Below, piece by piece: positions 36,238 through 46,000 of a DNA stretch of 55,835 bases. Both the position numbers and the translations under genes were made by a program. Each line of letters opens with the position of its first letter. Position 1 is the first letter of the stretch. Source of the DNA: Paenibacillus sabuli. GTDB taxonomy: Bacteria > Bacillota > Bacilli > Paenibacillales > Paenibacillaceae. The stretch lies in contig NZ_JACXIZ010000040.1 of NCBI RefSeq assembly GCF_014705605.1, positions 1 through 55,835 on the forward strand, given 5' to 3'. The notes beneath the pieces are model-generated. The model was not told where the DNA came from. It did no database searches and was given only the letters and a program-made list of their open reading frames with translations.

Positions 36238-37887
36238 ATGAAATTCAAGCTATTCGCCCCTGCAATCCGCAGCGGGCTCAGTGTCATCCTGTGCGCGGCG
36301 CTCCTGCTCGTGGTCGCCTGCTCCTCCGAGAGCGGCGGCAACGGGAATAACGCGACAGGCAAAAACGGCTCGGACGCTGCTGCGACGGGCGGGAATCAGA
36401 CAGAGACCGCCAAGGAAGTGCCGACCGTCGACTTCTTGCTGGGCTGGGACCCCGGCCTGCCGATCAGCTCCGAGCTGCCGGTGTTCGTGGAGTGGGGGGA
36501 GAAGACCGGCGTCAAGTTCAATGTCAACAGCCCGCCGCGCGATGCGTTCAAGGAACGCATGAACGTCGTGCTGTTCTCCAACGACTTGCCGGATATGATG
36601 AAGTTCTTCCAGGATGCGACGACCTTCAAGGATTACGGGCCGCAGCTGTTCGTCGCGCTGGATGAGTACCTCGAGGCCGGCAAGCTGCCGAACCTCCAGC
36701 GCTGGCTGGACAAATACCCGGAGATCGAAGAGGTGATGAGAAGTCCGGTAGACGGCAAAATGTACGGCTTTCCGCTCGTTCAGGACTTCGACTATGCGCC
36801 GACGCTGTGGCTCGTCCGCAACGATCTGCTCAAGAAGGAAGGGCTTGATGCCAAGGACATCAAGAGCTTCGACGATCTGAAGGAGGCGATGCTGGCGCTT
36901 CAGCGGCAGACCGGCGACTACATTACGTCCTCCCGGCTCGGCTTCAGCTACTACGCCTCCAGGATGCTGCCGTATTTCGGCGTAGGGCAGGGCACGCTCT
37001 ATGATTCGGAGCAAGGCCGGTACGTCTTCTCGCCGACGGAGCACGAGGAGCGCTACAAGACATGGGTCGAATTCGAGCGCTGGATGTACGAGAACAAGCT
37101 GCTGCATCCGAACTTCCTGACGATGAACGATCAGGAGCTGTTCGCGAGCTACGCCAGCGGCGACTTCCCGTTGATGCGCGAGCAGACGGGGATGTTCGAG
37201 CTCAACCCGCAGAGCGATCCGAATATCGAGGTGGCGGCGATCTACCCGTTCGAGGTCGACGGCGTCATGTACCAGCAGGCCAGGGACCCGCATTACAACA
37301 TCGGCTACCGCGGGCCGGTCGTCATCAATAAAAACTCCGAGCACATCGAGGACATCATCCGGGCGATGGACTACGTGTACAGCGACGAAGGAATCGAGCA
37401 CATGATGCTGGGCGTCGAAGGCGTGACGTTCACCCGTGACGCGGGCACGCCGTCGGGCTACAAGCTGGATCAGGTGCAGAGCGTCTGGACGATGAAGGCG
37501 GACGGCTCCTTCCCCGACGGCATGAAGCGGCTGCAGGACTACGGCTACGGCACGTGGTGGCTCACCGGCGTCGTGCCGGCGTACGACCGGTTTGGCTTGC
37601 TCAAGTACAAGGCGGGCGAGGAAGCCCAGGCCAAGGTCGTGCCGGATCGGGTCGACCGGCTGAGCGAGCTCGGCACCCTTCGGGATCCGGATCCGCTGCT
37701 GAACTTCACGAAGGAGGAACAGACGCTTCGTTCGGAGATTACGACTGCCCTCGATACGTATATTAGCGAGAATGTGTCGAAGTTCATTCTCGGCCAGAAG
37801 CCGATGTCGGCATGGGACGCCTTCATTCAAGGCTTCGACGCCCTGCGCGTGGACGAATTGCTCGAACTAATGAACGGCAAGTTATAA
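36238..37887 (+). CDS. Extracellular solute-binding lipoprotein (module C)
   Basis: This 549-residue lipoprotein has signal and lipobox LLLVVAC (mature Cys at about 23), an N/G/T linker and a binding fold starting PTVDFLLGWDPGLPISSELP. GGGAGGG lies upstream of ATG 36238. As in modules A and B it is the third transporter gene and is followed at once by a structured element (37888-38091) before the enzyme genes. The substrate is unknown. Confidence 0.92.
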   Translation: MKFKLFAPAIRSGLSVILCAALLLVVACSSESGGNGNNATGKNGSDAAATGGNQTETAKEVPTVDFLLGWDPGLPISSELPVFVEWGEKTGVKFNVNSPPRDAFKERMNVVLFSNDLPDMMKFFQDATTFKDYGPQLFVALDEYLEAGKLPNLQRWLDKYPEIEEVMRSPVDGKMYGFPLVQDFDYAPTLWLVRNDLLKKEGLDAKDIKSFDDLKEAMLALQRQTGDYITSSRLGFSYYASRMLPYFGVGQGTLYDSEQGRYVFSPTEHEERYKTWVEFERWMYENKLLHPNFLTMNDQELFASYASGDFPLMREQTGMFELNPQSDPNIEVAAIYPFEVDGVMYQQARDPHYNIGYRGPVVINKNSEHIEDIIRAMDYVYSDEGIEHMMLGVEGVTFTRDAGTPSGYKLDQVQSVWTMKADGSFPDGMKRLQDYGYGTWWLTGVVPAYDRFGLLKYKAGEEAQAKVVPDRVDRLSELGTLRDPDPLLNFTKEEQTLRSEITTALDTYISENVSKFILGQKPMSAWDAFIQGFDALRVDELLELMNGKL

Positions 37888-38091
37888 AAGTGTGCTGAAA
37901 ATGGGCCAGAATGGCCGAAAATGCGTTGGAGAAAAGCGTATGCTTTCGAAGTACGTTCTTGCAGAACGTTTGAGCGCCCGCCATCTTGCTCCTCGATTCC
38001 TTCCTCTGAGAGGGTTAAATTCAAGGAATCGTGGAGGAACGGCGGTCGGAAATGCATTTCGGGCATGGCGGGCCCCTTTTTTGCCACACTT
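37888..38091. other. 204-bp structured element with inverted ends
   Basis: The ends are AAGTGTG (37888-37894) and CACACTT (38085-38091), and the adjoining 35 or so bases on each side are imperfect inverted repeats. Inside are hairpins AAAGC-GTAT-GCTTT (37933-37946) and ACGTTCT-TGC-AGAACGT (37953-37969), and a longer stem pairing ATTCCTT (37996-38002) with AAGGAAT (38023-38029), extended by CCTC/GAGG. The right arm ends with GGGCCCC then six T. It could be a MITE-like insertion, a structured RNA, or an elaborate attenuator between the importer and the enzymes. Confidence 0.6.
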
Positions 38092-38112
38092 CTAAGGAGA
38101 GAAGGTGGAAAC

Positions 38113-39858
38113 GTGAAAGACTGGCGGAATATCAAATATGGGTATGCGCTGCCGAGCGAGCATTATTGCGACCAGCCCTATATCGTGGTCACGAAGGACG
38201 GCCACTGGCTGTGCGTCATGACCACCGGCCAAGGCGTCGAGGGCCAGAGCGGGCAGCATACCGTCTCCACGATCAGCAAGGACCAGGGACGGACCTGGTC
38301 CGAACTGGTCGACATCGAGCCGGCAGACGGCCCGGAGGCGTCGTGGGTGACGCCGTTCCTGGCGCCAAGCGGGCGAGTCTACGCCTTCTATACGTACAAC
38401 AGTGCGAATCTGCGCAGCGTCCGACATGCCGACGGCACGCAGGGGCGGCGAGTCGATACGCTCGGGGACTTTGCTTTTAAATATTCGGATGATGGCGGAC
38501 TGAGCTGGTCGGAGCAGCGCTACCGCATCCCGGTGCGCGCCTTCGAGATCGATCTGGCCAATCCGTACGACGGGCGGGTGCGCTTCTTCTGGAGCGTGTG
38601 CAAGCCGATCGTGCACAAGCATTCCGTGTACATCGGGCTGGCGAAGGTCGGGCGATTCGGCGCAGGCTTCATGGAGACGTCGGAGGGCTGCTTCGTCTGC
38701 AGCGACAATCTGCTGACGGAGGACGACCCGGCGCAGCTTCGCTGGGAGACGCTGCCCGAGGGCACGACCGGCCTGCGCGCGCCGCACAGCCTGGTGGCCG
38801 ACGAGCACAATCTGGTAAGTCTGGACAGCGGCGACTTGTATTGCACCTACCGCACGGTGGAGGGCTACAATTGCCACGCCTACAGCCGCGACGACGGCCG
38901 CACGTGGACGCCGCCCCGGCACGCCGAGTACGCGCCGGGCGGCCGCCGGATCAAGCATCCGCGCGCCGCCAACTTCGTGCGCAAGCTCGCCAGTGGCAAG
39001 TACGTGCTGTGGTTCCACAATCATGGCACGGATCGCACCGCGGACCCGGCCTCTGCGTACCGGGACCGCAATCCCGTCTGGCTGGCCGGAGGCGTGGAGC
39101 GCGACGGCGCTCTCTACTGGTCGCAGCCCGAGATCGTGCTGTATGACGACGACCCGGATACCCGCATGAGCTACCCGGACTTCATCGAGGATCGGGGCCG
39201 GCTGTTCCTGTCCGAGACGCAGAAGACGATCGCCCGCGTGCACCCGGTCGAGTGGACCCTCCTGGAGCGGATGTGGGAGCAGGTCGAGCAGGCGCACGGC
39301 ACCCGTGCTGCTGAGGGCCTCGTCCTGGATTGGAGCGATGCGTCCGGCGGCGCGGCGGCGACGATGCCGCGTCTGCCCACGCTGCGAGAGGGCGGCGGCT
39401 TCACGCTCGAGATGTGGGTGCGCGCCGATGACGCAGCGCCGCAGGGGGAACAGATGCTGCTCGGAGGCCTCGCGCCGGACGGACGGGGCATCCGTCTGGC
39501 GCTGACGAAGCAAGGCACGGTGCGAATCGAGCTCTCGGACGGCAAGACGCTTGCCGCATGGGCGTCCGATCGGCTCGATCCGCGCGAAGACGGCATCCAC
39601 CATATCGCGGTCGTGGTGGACGGCGGGCCCGCCATCATTGCTTTCGTGGTGAACGGCGTCCTGCATGACGGCGGCGCAGCGCGTCAGTTCGGCTGGGGGC
39701 GCTTCTCCCCTTACCTGAGCGATGTGAACGGCGCCGAGCAGGCGCAGCTGGCATTGATCGCGCAGCTCCGCATCTACGACCGGCCGCTGGCCATCGCCGA
39801 GTGCGTGGGCAACTACCGGGCGGAGCGTGCGCTCCATCAAGGCGCGGTGCAGCGATGA
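38113..39858 (+). CDS. Sialidase-like BNR protein with C-terminal LamG-like domain, cytoplasmic
   Basis: This 581-residue protein has a beta-propeller of the sialidase/BNR superfamily (about 1-400) with three Asp-boxes: SKDQGRTW, SDDGGLSW and SRDDGRTW. A concanavalin-like domain (about 400-575: GGFTLEMWVRADDAAP) follows. There is no signal peptide, so it would act on imported sugar. A true sialidase arginine triad cannot be assigned by eye; related families act on other terminal residues. The start is GTG 38113 with AAGGAGAGAAGG upstream; upstream in-frame codons fall inside the structured element. Its stop overlaps the next start (ATGA). Confidence 0.78.
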   Translation: MKDWRNIKYGYALPSEHYCDQPYIVVTKDGHWLCVMTTGQGVEGQSGQHTVSTISKDQGRTWSELVDIEPADGPEASWVTPFLAPSGRVYAFYTYNSANLRSVRHADGTQGRRVDTLGDFAFKYSDDGGLSWSEQRYRIPVRAFEIDLANPYDGRVRFFWSVCKPIVHKHSVYIGLAKVGRFGAGFMETSEGCFVCSDNLLTEDDPAQLRWETLPEGTTGLRAPHSLVADEHNLVSLDSGDLYCTYRTVEGYNCHAYSRDDGRTWTPPRHAEYAPGGRRIKHPRAANFVRKLASGKYVLWFHNHGTDRTADPASAYRDRNPVWLAGGVERDGALYWSQPEIVLYDDDPDTRMSYPDFIEDRGRLFLSETQKTIARVHPVEWTLLERMWEQVEQAHGTRAAEGLVLDWSDASGGAAATMPRLPTLREGGGFTLEMWVRADDAAPQGEQMLLGGLAPDGRGIRLALTKQGTVRIELSDGKTLAAWASDRLDPREDGIHHIAVVVDGGPAIIAFVVNGVLHDGGAARQFGWGRFSPYLSDVNGAEQAQLALIAQLRIYDRPLAIAECVGNYRAERALHQGAVQR

Positions 39859-40670
39859 AGTGGATGATACGCGTGGACATGGAGGGCGTCACCGGCGTCG
39901 TCAAGATGAGCCAGGTCGTGCCGGGCGCGGCGGATTACGCATTCGGGCGGTCGATGATGATGCACGACCTGCTCGCCGTGCTTGAGGGCTTGTTGCAAGC
40001 GGAGGAAGACGAGGTCTGGCTGTACGACATTCATTTCGACGGCACCAATATCGAGCTGCAGGCGCTGGACCCGCGCGTGACGGCGATCTGCGGCAAGCCG
40101 CACTACGGCGCGGCGAACAAGACCTTCCTCGACGACAGCTTCGACGGCATGATCTTGCTCGGTCTGCATGCCAGAGCGGGCATGCCGGGCGCGCTGCTCC
40201 ACCACAACTATGAGCATGACATCCAGTCGATTATCGTACGTGGCGCAGATGCATCGGTGCATGTCGGCGAGATCGGTCTGGAAGCGCTGATGGCCGGGGA
40301 GGCCGGCGTGCCGCTCGTGCTGGTCACCGGCGATTCCGAAGGCTGCGCGGAAGCGGAGGCGCTCTTGCCCGGCACTGTCACCGCCAGTGTCAAGATGTCG
40401 CTAGGCGATACGGCCGCGGCATGCCTGCCCCCGGCCCGTACGCGTGCGCTACTCGCCGATGCGGCGCGCCGCAGCCGCTCGGCAGCCGCGCGGCTCGAGC
40501 CGTACCGCTTGCCGGGCCCGATCGAGCTGGAGCTGACCTTTGCCGCCGGCGAGCTGCTGACCCGGCTGCAGGGGCGTCTCGGTGCTTCGTTCCGCGGGCC
40601 CGATCGGCTCTTGCTGACCGGCGAGACGGTGACGGAGGCGTGGGCCAAGTATTTGCACGCCAAAGCGTAA
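39855..40670 (+). CDS. M55-family peptidase, DppA-like (D-aminopeptidase family)
   Basis: This 271-residue protein resembles zinc-dependent DppA. It has the N-terminal VDMEGVTG with metal-binding Asp and Glu, then YDIHFDG, GLHARAG and VGEIGLEALMAG, corresponding to the family's two His and one Glu ligands. The LVTGD segment is also typical. DppA releases D-amino acids from small peptides and forms a decameric ring in the cytoplasm. It is translationally coupled to the sialidase-like gene (ATGA overlap, 39855-39858). A D-peptidase inside a sugar operon is unusual and may point to a peptide- or amino-acid-bearing glycan. The family call is firm, the substrate is not. Confidence 0.88.
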   Translation: MKWMIRVDMEGVTGVVKMSQVVPGAADYAFGRSMMMHDLLAVLEGLLQAEEDEVWLYDIHFDGTNIELQALDPRVTAICGKPHYGAANKTFLDDSFDGMILLGLHARAGMPGALLHHNYEHDIQSIIVRGADASVHVGEIGLEALMAGEAGVPLVLVTGDSEGCAEAEALLPGTVTASVKMSLGDTAAACLPPARTRALLADAARRSRSAAARLEPYRLPGPIELELTFAAGELLTRLQGRLGASFRGPDRLLLTGETVTEAWAKYLHAKA

Positions 40671-40683
40671 ACCTGAGGTGAAA

Positions 40684-40728
40684 AAATGCCAGAGTGGCCG
40701 AAAAGGCGTTGGGAGAGGGGGAGAAGGC
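40684..40728 (+). repeat. Half-copy of the 37888 element arm
   Basis: ATGCCAGAGTGGCCGAAAAG (starting at 40685) resembles 37902-37921 at the left arm of the 204-bp element, and GCGTTGGGAGA continues the match. Here it runs directly into the GGGGGAGAAGG ribosome site of the next gene. Confidence 0.5.
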
Positions 40729-41637
40729 ATGAAGGCCCATTGGCGAAATTATATGAAGCTGGGCATCAACCATCATCTGCTGTATCCGGCATCCTTCGAA
40801 TCGAGTCAGGCGCATCGGGACAGCTTCCCCGGATTGGTGCGGCAAGAAGCGTTCGAAGTGGTTGACCTGTTCATCATGGAAGGCGGCGCGGCGGAGCAAT
40901 TCATCGTCGACGAGCTGCGGGCAAGCGGCAAGGAAGCGGTGTACAATTGTCCGCTCATGCTCGGGGACGAGCTGAATCCGCACAGCGAGGAAGAGGCGGT
41001 CCGCCGGCATACGCTGGCCGAGCTGAAGGTTCACCTGGATCGGGCCCGCCGGTTGAAGGCGCGCAAGGCGGTCGTCGCCAGCGGCATCGATCCCGGACCC
41101 GCGCATCGAGAGCGCCAGGCGGCATATTTTGTCGAGTACCTGGCGCAGGCGTGCCGGTATGCGGGCGAGGAGCTGGAGCTATTGATCGAGCCCTTCGACC
41201 GGGGCATCGGGAAAAATCTGCTCATCGGTCCGAGCGAGGAGGCCAGGCGGGTGGTGGAGCAAGTTCGCGCCAGCGGCTGCGGCAATATCGGGATTTTGCT
41301 GGACATGGGCCATGTGCCGCTGATGGGCGAATCGTTCGAGCACGCCGCCGCGACGCTTGCCCCGTATATTCGCCACATCCATCTGGGTAGCTGCGTCCAA
41401 TCCGACCCGGACGACCCGCTGTACGGGGATATGCACCCGCCATGGGGCTACCCCGGCGGTGCGCACGATGTCCGGGAAGCGGCCGATTTTCTGCAAGCGT
41501 TGTTTACGATCGGCTATTTGGCCGAAGGCAAACGCGAGACTGTCACGCTGGAGATGCGGCCGTATCCGGGCAAGAGCGAGGACGAGAGCATCGCGATCTT
41601 CCTGGCGAAGCTGGATCAGGCTTGGACCCTGCTCTAG
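40729..41637 (+). CDS. Sugar-phosphate isomerase/epimerase-like TIM-barrel protein
   Basis: This 302-residue protein is of the AP-endonuclease-2 / xylose-isomerase-like superfamily. Metal-site-type motifs include LLIEPFDRG (Glu), ILLDMGHVPL (Asp and His), HIHLGSC (His) and VTLEMRPYPG (Glu). Members isomerise or epimerise free keto- or aldoses or inositols. ATG 40729 follows GGGGGAGAAGG. It lies 58 bases after the M55 gene in the same run, so it probably converts a released monosaccharide. Confidence 0.85.
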   Translation: MKAHWRNYMKLGINHHLLYPASFESSQAHRDSFPGLVRQEAFEVVDLFIMEGGAAEQFIVDELRASGKEAVYNCPLMLGDELNPHSEEEAVRRHTLAELKVHLDRARRLKARKAVVASGIDPGPAHRERQAAYFVEYLAQACRYAGEELELLIEPFDRGIGKNLLIGPSEEARRVVEQVRASGCGNIGILLDMGHVPLMGESFEHAAATLAPYIRHIHLGSCVQSDPDDPLYGDMHPPWGYPGGAHDVREAADFLQALFTIGYLAEGKRETVTLEMRPYPGKSEDESIAIFLAKLDQAWTLL

Positions 41638-41729
41638 CCAAGTAATCATCCCCCCAGAATCTGGGTTGCGCCCCTGCATACGGGTTACTAAGAAGGGAGG
41701 ACAATCGCGCACCCGAGGAGGAATGGATC

Positions 41730-42827
41730 ATGAAAAAAGTGCTCTACGTACCGCTCGACGACCGCCCCGTCAACCTGGACGACGTCGTGGCCCTCGGCCG
41801 CACGGCAGGTCTTGAGGTGTACGTCCCGCTGGCTGACGATATCGCCAATCAGCTGGATACGCGGGTGTACGCCGAGGGTACGCTGGTCACCGGCACCAGC
41901 GATCCGGTCTACGGCAAGCCGGAGCGGATCCGGCGATTTCTCCAGCAGCACGCCGCCCGCGCGGACGGCTATGTGCTCGCCGTCGATATGCTCGTCTACG
42001 GCGGGCTCATCGGCAGCCGTCGCCTGCGGCCGGCGCCGGGCGAGCATGCTACGCGAATGAACGAGCTTGACGGGGAGCCGGACCATCACGCTGCCGGGTG
42101 GCATCCGCTGCCGGAGGAGGGCGAGCCCGGTGCCATCGATATCGTCGCGATCACGGCACCCGAGCCGATCGCCGCCGCGATGGATCGGCTGGCGACCAAC
42201 GGTGCGGCGCAGCAGGCGAGCATCGTCCTCGACTTCACCGGCCCGACCGCCCATCCCGACATCACGGCGGCTCTGCTCGCCAGTCCCTGGACCGGGCGAT
42301 TGCTTGGCTACAGCGCCTGGAATACCGCCGGCAACAAGATCGGGATTGCCCTGGGCATGGGAGAGGCGCGGTATGCCGGACTGACAGTGCTGCATAAGCC
42401 GAAGGAACTGGACGCCGCCATGGATGCGCACGGCTCGCTGCTGTTCAAGCGGTTCCTGGAGGACTATTATTACAAGGCTGTCGCCATCGCCGACATTCGC
42501 GAATTTTCCCGCAGCCGCACACCGTATACCAACGTAACGGCCGATCAGCAAATGCGGCTGTTCAATACGCCGGCCGATTACGATGCGGCGGTAGCTTTAC
42601 TGCGCGAGCGGATGCAGGCGCATACAGAGACGCTGCGCAATCAGCCGGCCTTCCTGGGCGGCGAGCGTCCGGCATGCGCCATCCGCCGCATTCGCGGCGT
42701 TTGCTGGTCCTTGTCCGTCTACGACAGCGCGATTCTCCCGGCGGCGAACCCGGGGTTCCCGTGGGGACGGGCCTTCGAGATCGACCTTGCCCCCAGGGTC
42801 GCGCTAAGCCCATGCCCGACCGAATGA
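41730..42827 (+). CDS. DUF4127-family protein, shortened
   Basis: This 365-residue protein starts with the DUF4127 signature YVPLDDRPVN, followed by AVDMLVYGGLIGSRRL and, later, LLGYSAWNTAGNKIGIALGM. Family members are usually around 500 residues. Here the segment between about 112 and 130 is very short, so a large central block seems missing without a frame break. The function of the family is unknown; its recurrence beside sugar importers suggests carbohydrate handling. ATG 41730 follows GAGGAGG. It is last in the module C run. Confidence 0.82.
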   Translation: MKKVLYVPLDDRPVNLDDVVALGRTAGLEVYVPLADDIANQLDTRVYAEGTLVTGTSDPVYGKPERIRRFLQQHAARADGYVLAVDMLVYGGLIGSRRLRPAPGEHATRMNELDGEPDHHAAGWHPLPEEGEPGAIDIVAITAPEPIAAAMDRLATNGAAQQASIVLDFTGPTAHPDITAALLASPWTGRLLGYSAWNTAGNKIGIALGMGEARYAGLTVLHKPKELDAAMDAHGSLLFKRFLEDYYYKAVAIADIREFSRSRTPYTNVTADQQMRLFNTPADYDAAVALLRERMQAHTETLRNQPAFLGGERPACAIRRIRGVCWSLSVYDSAILPAANPGFPWGRAFEIDLAPRVALSPCPTE

Positions 42828-42876
42828 TGGCATTGGCCAATCCTGCGCAGCCGAATCCTGCACGAACGTAAAAATG

Positions 42877-42932
42877 TATCCCTTGAGAGTGGGCCCGCCC
42901 CACTCTTTTTTGCGTGGACAAGCGGTATAATG
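42877..42932 (+). promoter_or_regulatory. Conserved 56-nt regulatory box, copy 1 (before GH28-like gene)
   Basis: It aligns without a gap to 50072-50127. Shared parts are TATCCCT, GAGAGTGG, GCC, CACTC, a TTTT tract and a final TATAnTG. It holds an inverted repeat GAGTGGG/CCCACTC followed by six T, and a perfect TATAAT (42926-42931). It could be a terminator for module C, an activator-dependent promoter for the 43087 gene, or both. Confidence 0.65.
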
Positions 42933-43001
42933 CAGGGGAACCGCGAATGAATCGCGGGAAGGAAAGGGGAGGGGGAATCCACGACGACTGGTCTTTATTC
43001 A

Positions 43002-43015
43002 TGTTAGCGCTTTCC
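43002..43015 (+). promoter_or_regulatory. cre-like site before the GH28-like gene
   Basis: TGTTAGCGCTTTCC matches 12 of 14 cre consensus positions. It lies between the TATAAT of the 56-nt box and the start codon at 43087. Confidence 0.45.
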
Positions 43016-43086
43016 GGAATTTTAGTAGAAGTCACGCTGCCGTATCCGAATTGCGTTTCCGATTTCTATTTAAGAAGGAGGTATTT

Positions 43087-46000
43087 ATGCGTATTTTTGC
43101 GAAAAAAACAAGTGCTGTGTCGGTCATGCTGGCTCTGATACTCGCCGTGTGTATGCCGGCTGCCTGGGCCGAGGAGAGCGAGCCGGGCGGCGCCGACGCG
43201 GCGCCGGCGGCGCAGATCGCCGCTGCGCCGGCCACGATTCAGAATTACCCGATGCCCTCCATCTACACCGCATCCGACGCCTATACGCTGAAGGCCGACG
43301 ATGAAACGATTCCCGTCATTGCGTACAAGGACGATTACGACTATGCGCAATTCTCATTCGACGGCACGGTCCAGATCGAAGTGACGGCGGACGAGCCGAT
43401 CACCTCGTTCTCGATCAGCCCGATGGCCAAAAACATCGAGGGCACGGTGAGCGGCAACAAGCTGACGTTCAAGCTGGCCGAATCCACCTATGTCATCGTC
43501 AAAATCAACGATCAGCGCAAAAAGCTCGTCATCGCCGCCGATCCGCTGGAAACCGATATTCCCGCCTCCTCTGGAGCGGGGATCTATAACGTGAGCGCCT
43601 CGCCGTACAATGCCGACAGCACGGGGGCTACACTGGCCTCCGGCGCGATTCAGCAGGCGATCGACGACGCGCATCAAGCCGGCGGCGGCACCGTCTTCGT
43701 ACCGGCCGGCGTGTACAAAAGCAGCAACCTGACGCTGAAAAGCAACGTGACGTTCTACCTGGCCGGCGGCGCGGTCATTGTCGGCACCGGTAAAGGGGAG
43801 GATTACGTCATCGACTTCCGCAAAGACTCGCGCAATGCCGACGGCACGTATTTCATCCGGACGGCGATCGACTCCAGCAACATCACGATCCGGGGCCGGG
43901 GGACGATCGACGGCAAAGGCATCGCGATGCGCGAGCGCAAAATGCCGGCCCCGAATAAAAACGAGGGCTTCCTGAACAACCTGCTCGTCCCGCTCGCTAC
44001 CTCGAACTTCACGTTCGACGGCTTGATCCTGCGGGATGCCGGATTCTGGTCGTTCATGGTCGTACGCTCCGACAATGTGACGATCCGCAACCTCAAGGGC
44101 TTCCAGGACCTGTACAAGATCGAGAATGACGTCATCGACATCAACGAAAGCCAGGACGTCCTGGTCCAGCACTCGATTGCGATCTCGGACGACGATACGT
44201 ATTCGACCAAAACCTGGCTGCAGACGGGGATGTCCAAGGACTGGCCGGGCGAGCTGGAGCATCTGGAGAACGTCGTCTTCGACGACGCGTTCGCCTGGAC
44301 GAGATGCGCGGCCTTCAAGATCGGCATGGGCGTCGCCCAGCCGCAGCTCGGCGTCACCATCAAAAATTCGTACGTGTACCAGAGCGCCCGCGCGCTGCTG
44401 GTGGACCACGGTTACCAGTACAACACATTGCCAGAGGAAGGCTACGCCCAGGGCGTCACGTTCGAGAACATCGATATCGAACGCGTCGGCATCAACCAAT
44501 TCGGCAACTACTGGCTGCGGGTGTCGTCAAGCACCTCCGGCGACGTGAGCGACGTCCTGATCAAGGATATCAATATTCGCGAGCTGGGCGCTCAGAACTC
44601 CAGGCTCGGCGGGAATGAAGTCAAGGGGAGCATGGTGCGCAATGTCGTATTCTCCGATGTGTATGTGAAGGGCGAGCTGGCGACGAGCCTGAGCGACATG
44701 AAGATTACGACCAACAATAATGTGAGCGGCATCGTCTTCGCCAATTCCGCGCCGCCGCTCTTCAGCGACGACTTCGAAGACGGCAACACGTCGGGATGGA
44801 CGACGGTATCGGGCGGCTGGTATGTGCCGACGGTCGGGACGAACAAGCTGCTCTCCAGCGGCAGCCAGACGACCACGTCCTTGATCACCGCGAATAGCGG
44901 GGGCGCCTGGACGGACTACGCCTACCAAGCAAGCGTGCGCATGCCGTACACCAATGCCAATGCAGGTATTGTCTTCCGGGTGCAGGACGCCAATCATTAT
45001 TACATGTACCGCATCAATGCGGCCAATCAAAAGCTGGAGCTGTTCAAAGCCGTGAACGGCCAGCTCACGATGGTGGCGGACACGCCGTTCACCGCCATTG
45101 AGAAGCAGCATTATACCCTGAAGGCGGTCGTCCGGGGCAACACGATTCAAGGGTATGTGAACGGCGATCTGAAAACGGAATGGACCAACCCGGTCACGGA
45201 ACTGACAGCGGGCGGCGTCGGCTTGCGCACGACCTCGGCGGGCGTGCATTTCGACGATGCGAAGGTGGCTACGCTGAATCCGCCGCCTGTGGACACGACG
45301 CTCTCGCACACCAGCGTAGCTGAGAACACGACGGCAGGCGGTGTGGTCGGCACCTTCTCCGCCGTCGACCCCGACACGGGCGCGCCCTTTGCCTATATGC
45401 TCATCCCGGGAGCGGGAGGCACGGACAACGGCAGCTTCACGATCGACGGCGATCGTCTGGTGCTGACGACCACGCCGGATTACGAGACCAAGAGCAGCTA
45501 CACCATCCGGGTCAGGAGCATCGATTCGGGCGGGGCGTATGCATACAAGACGTTCACGATCCAGGTCACGGACGTGGACGAGCCGTCCACGAGCCCGGAC
45601 CCGACGGTCGTGCAGTTCAGCGACGACTTCGAGGATGGGAATACGGCGGGATGGACCTCGCTCTCCGGCTCCTGGAGTGTGGCGACAGACGGCTCCAAGG
45701 TGCTGAAGCAGACGGCGTCGACGACCGGCCTCATCACCGCAGGCAGCGCCTGGACCGATTACGCCTACGAGGCCAGGGTCAAATTGCCGATCACCAATGC
45801 CAATGCGGGCCTGACCTTCCGGATGCAGGATGCGACACACTACTACATGTTCCGCGTCAACGGCTCGAATCAAAAGCTGGAGCTGTACAAGGCGGCGGGC
45901 AGCGAATTCACACTGGTATCCAGCACGCCGTTCACCGTGAACGCGAGCCAGTGGTATACGCTCAAGGCGCAGGTCGAGGGCGACACGATCAAGGGCTATG

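Noticed and set aside
37921-38112. N-terminal extension of the sialidase-like protein to 37921
   Set aside because: The extra codons lie inside the structured element, and the GTG at 38113 has a good ribosome site.
42877-42932. Reading the box only as a terminator of module C
   Set aside because: The hairpin and T-run would fit, but the gapless match to 50072-50127 extends through the T-run to a -10 element, which a terminator alone does not explain. A dual role remains possible.
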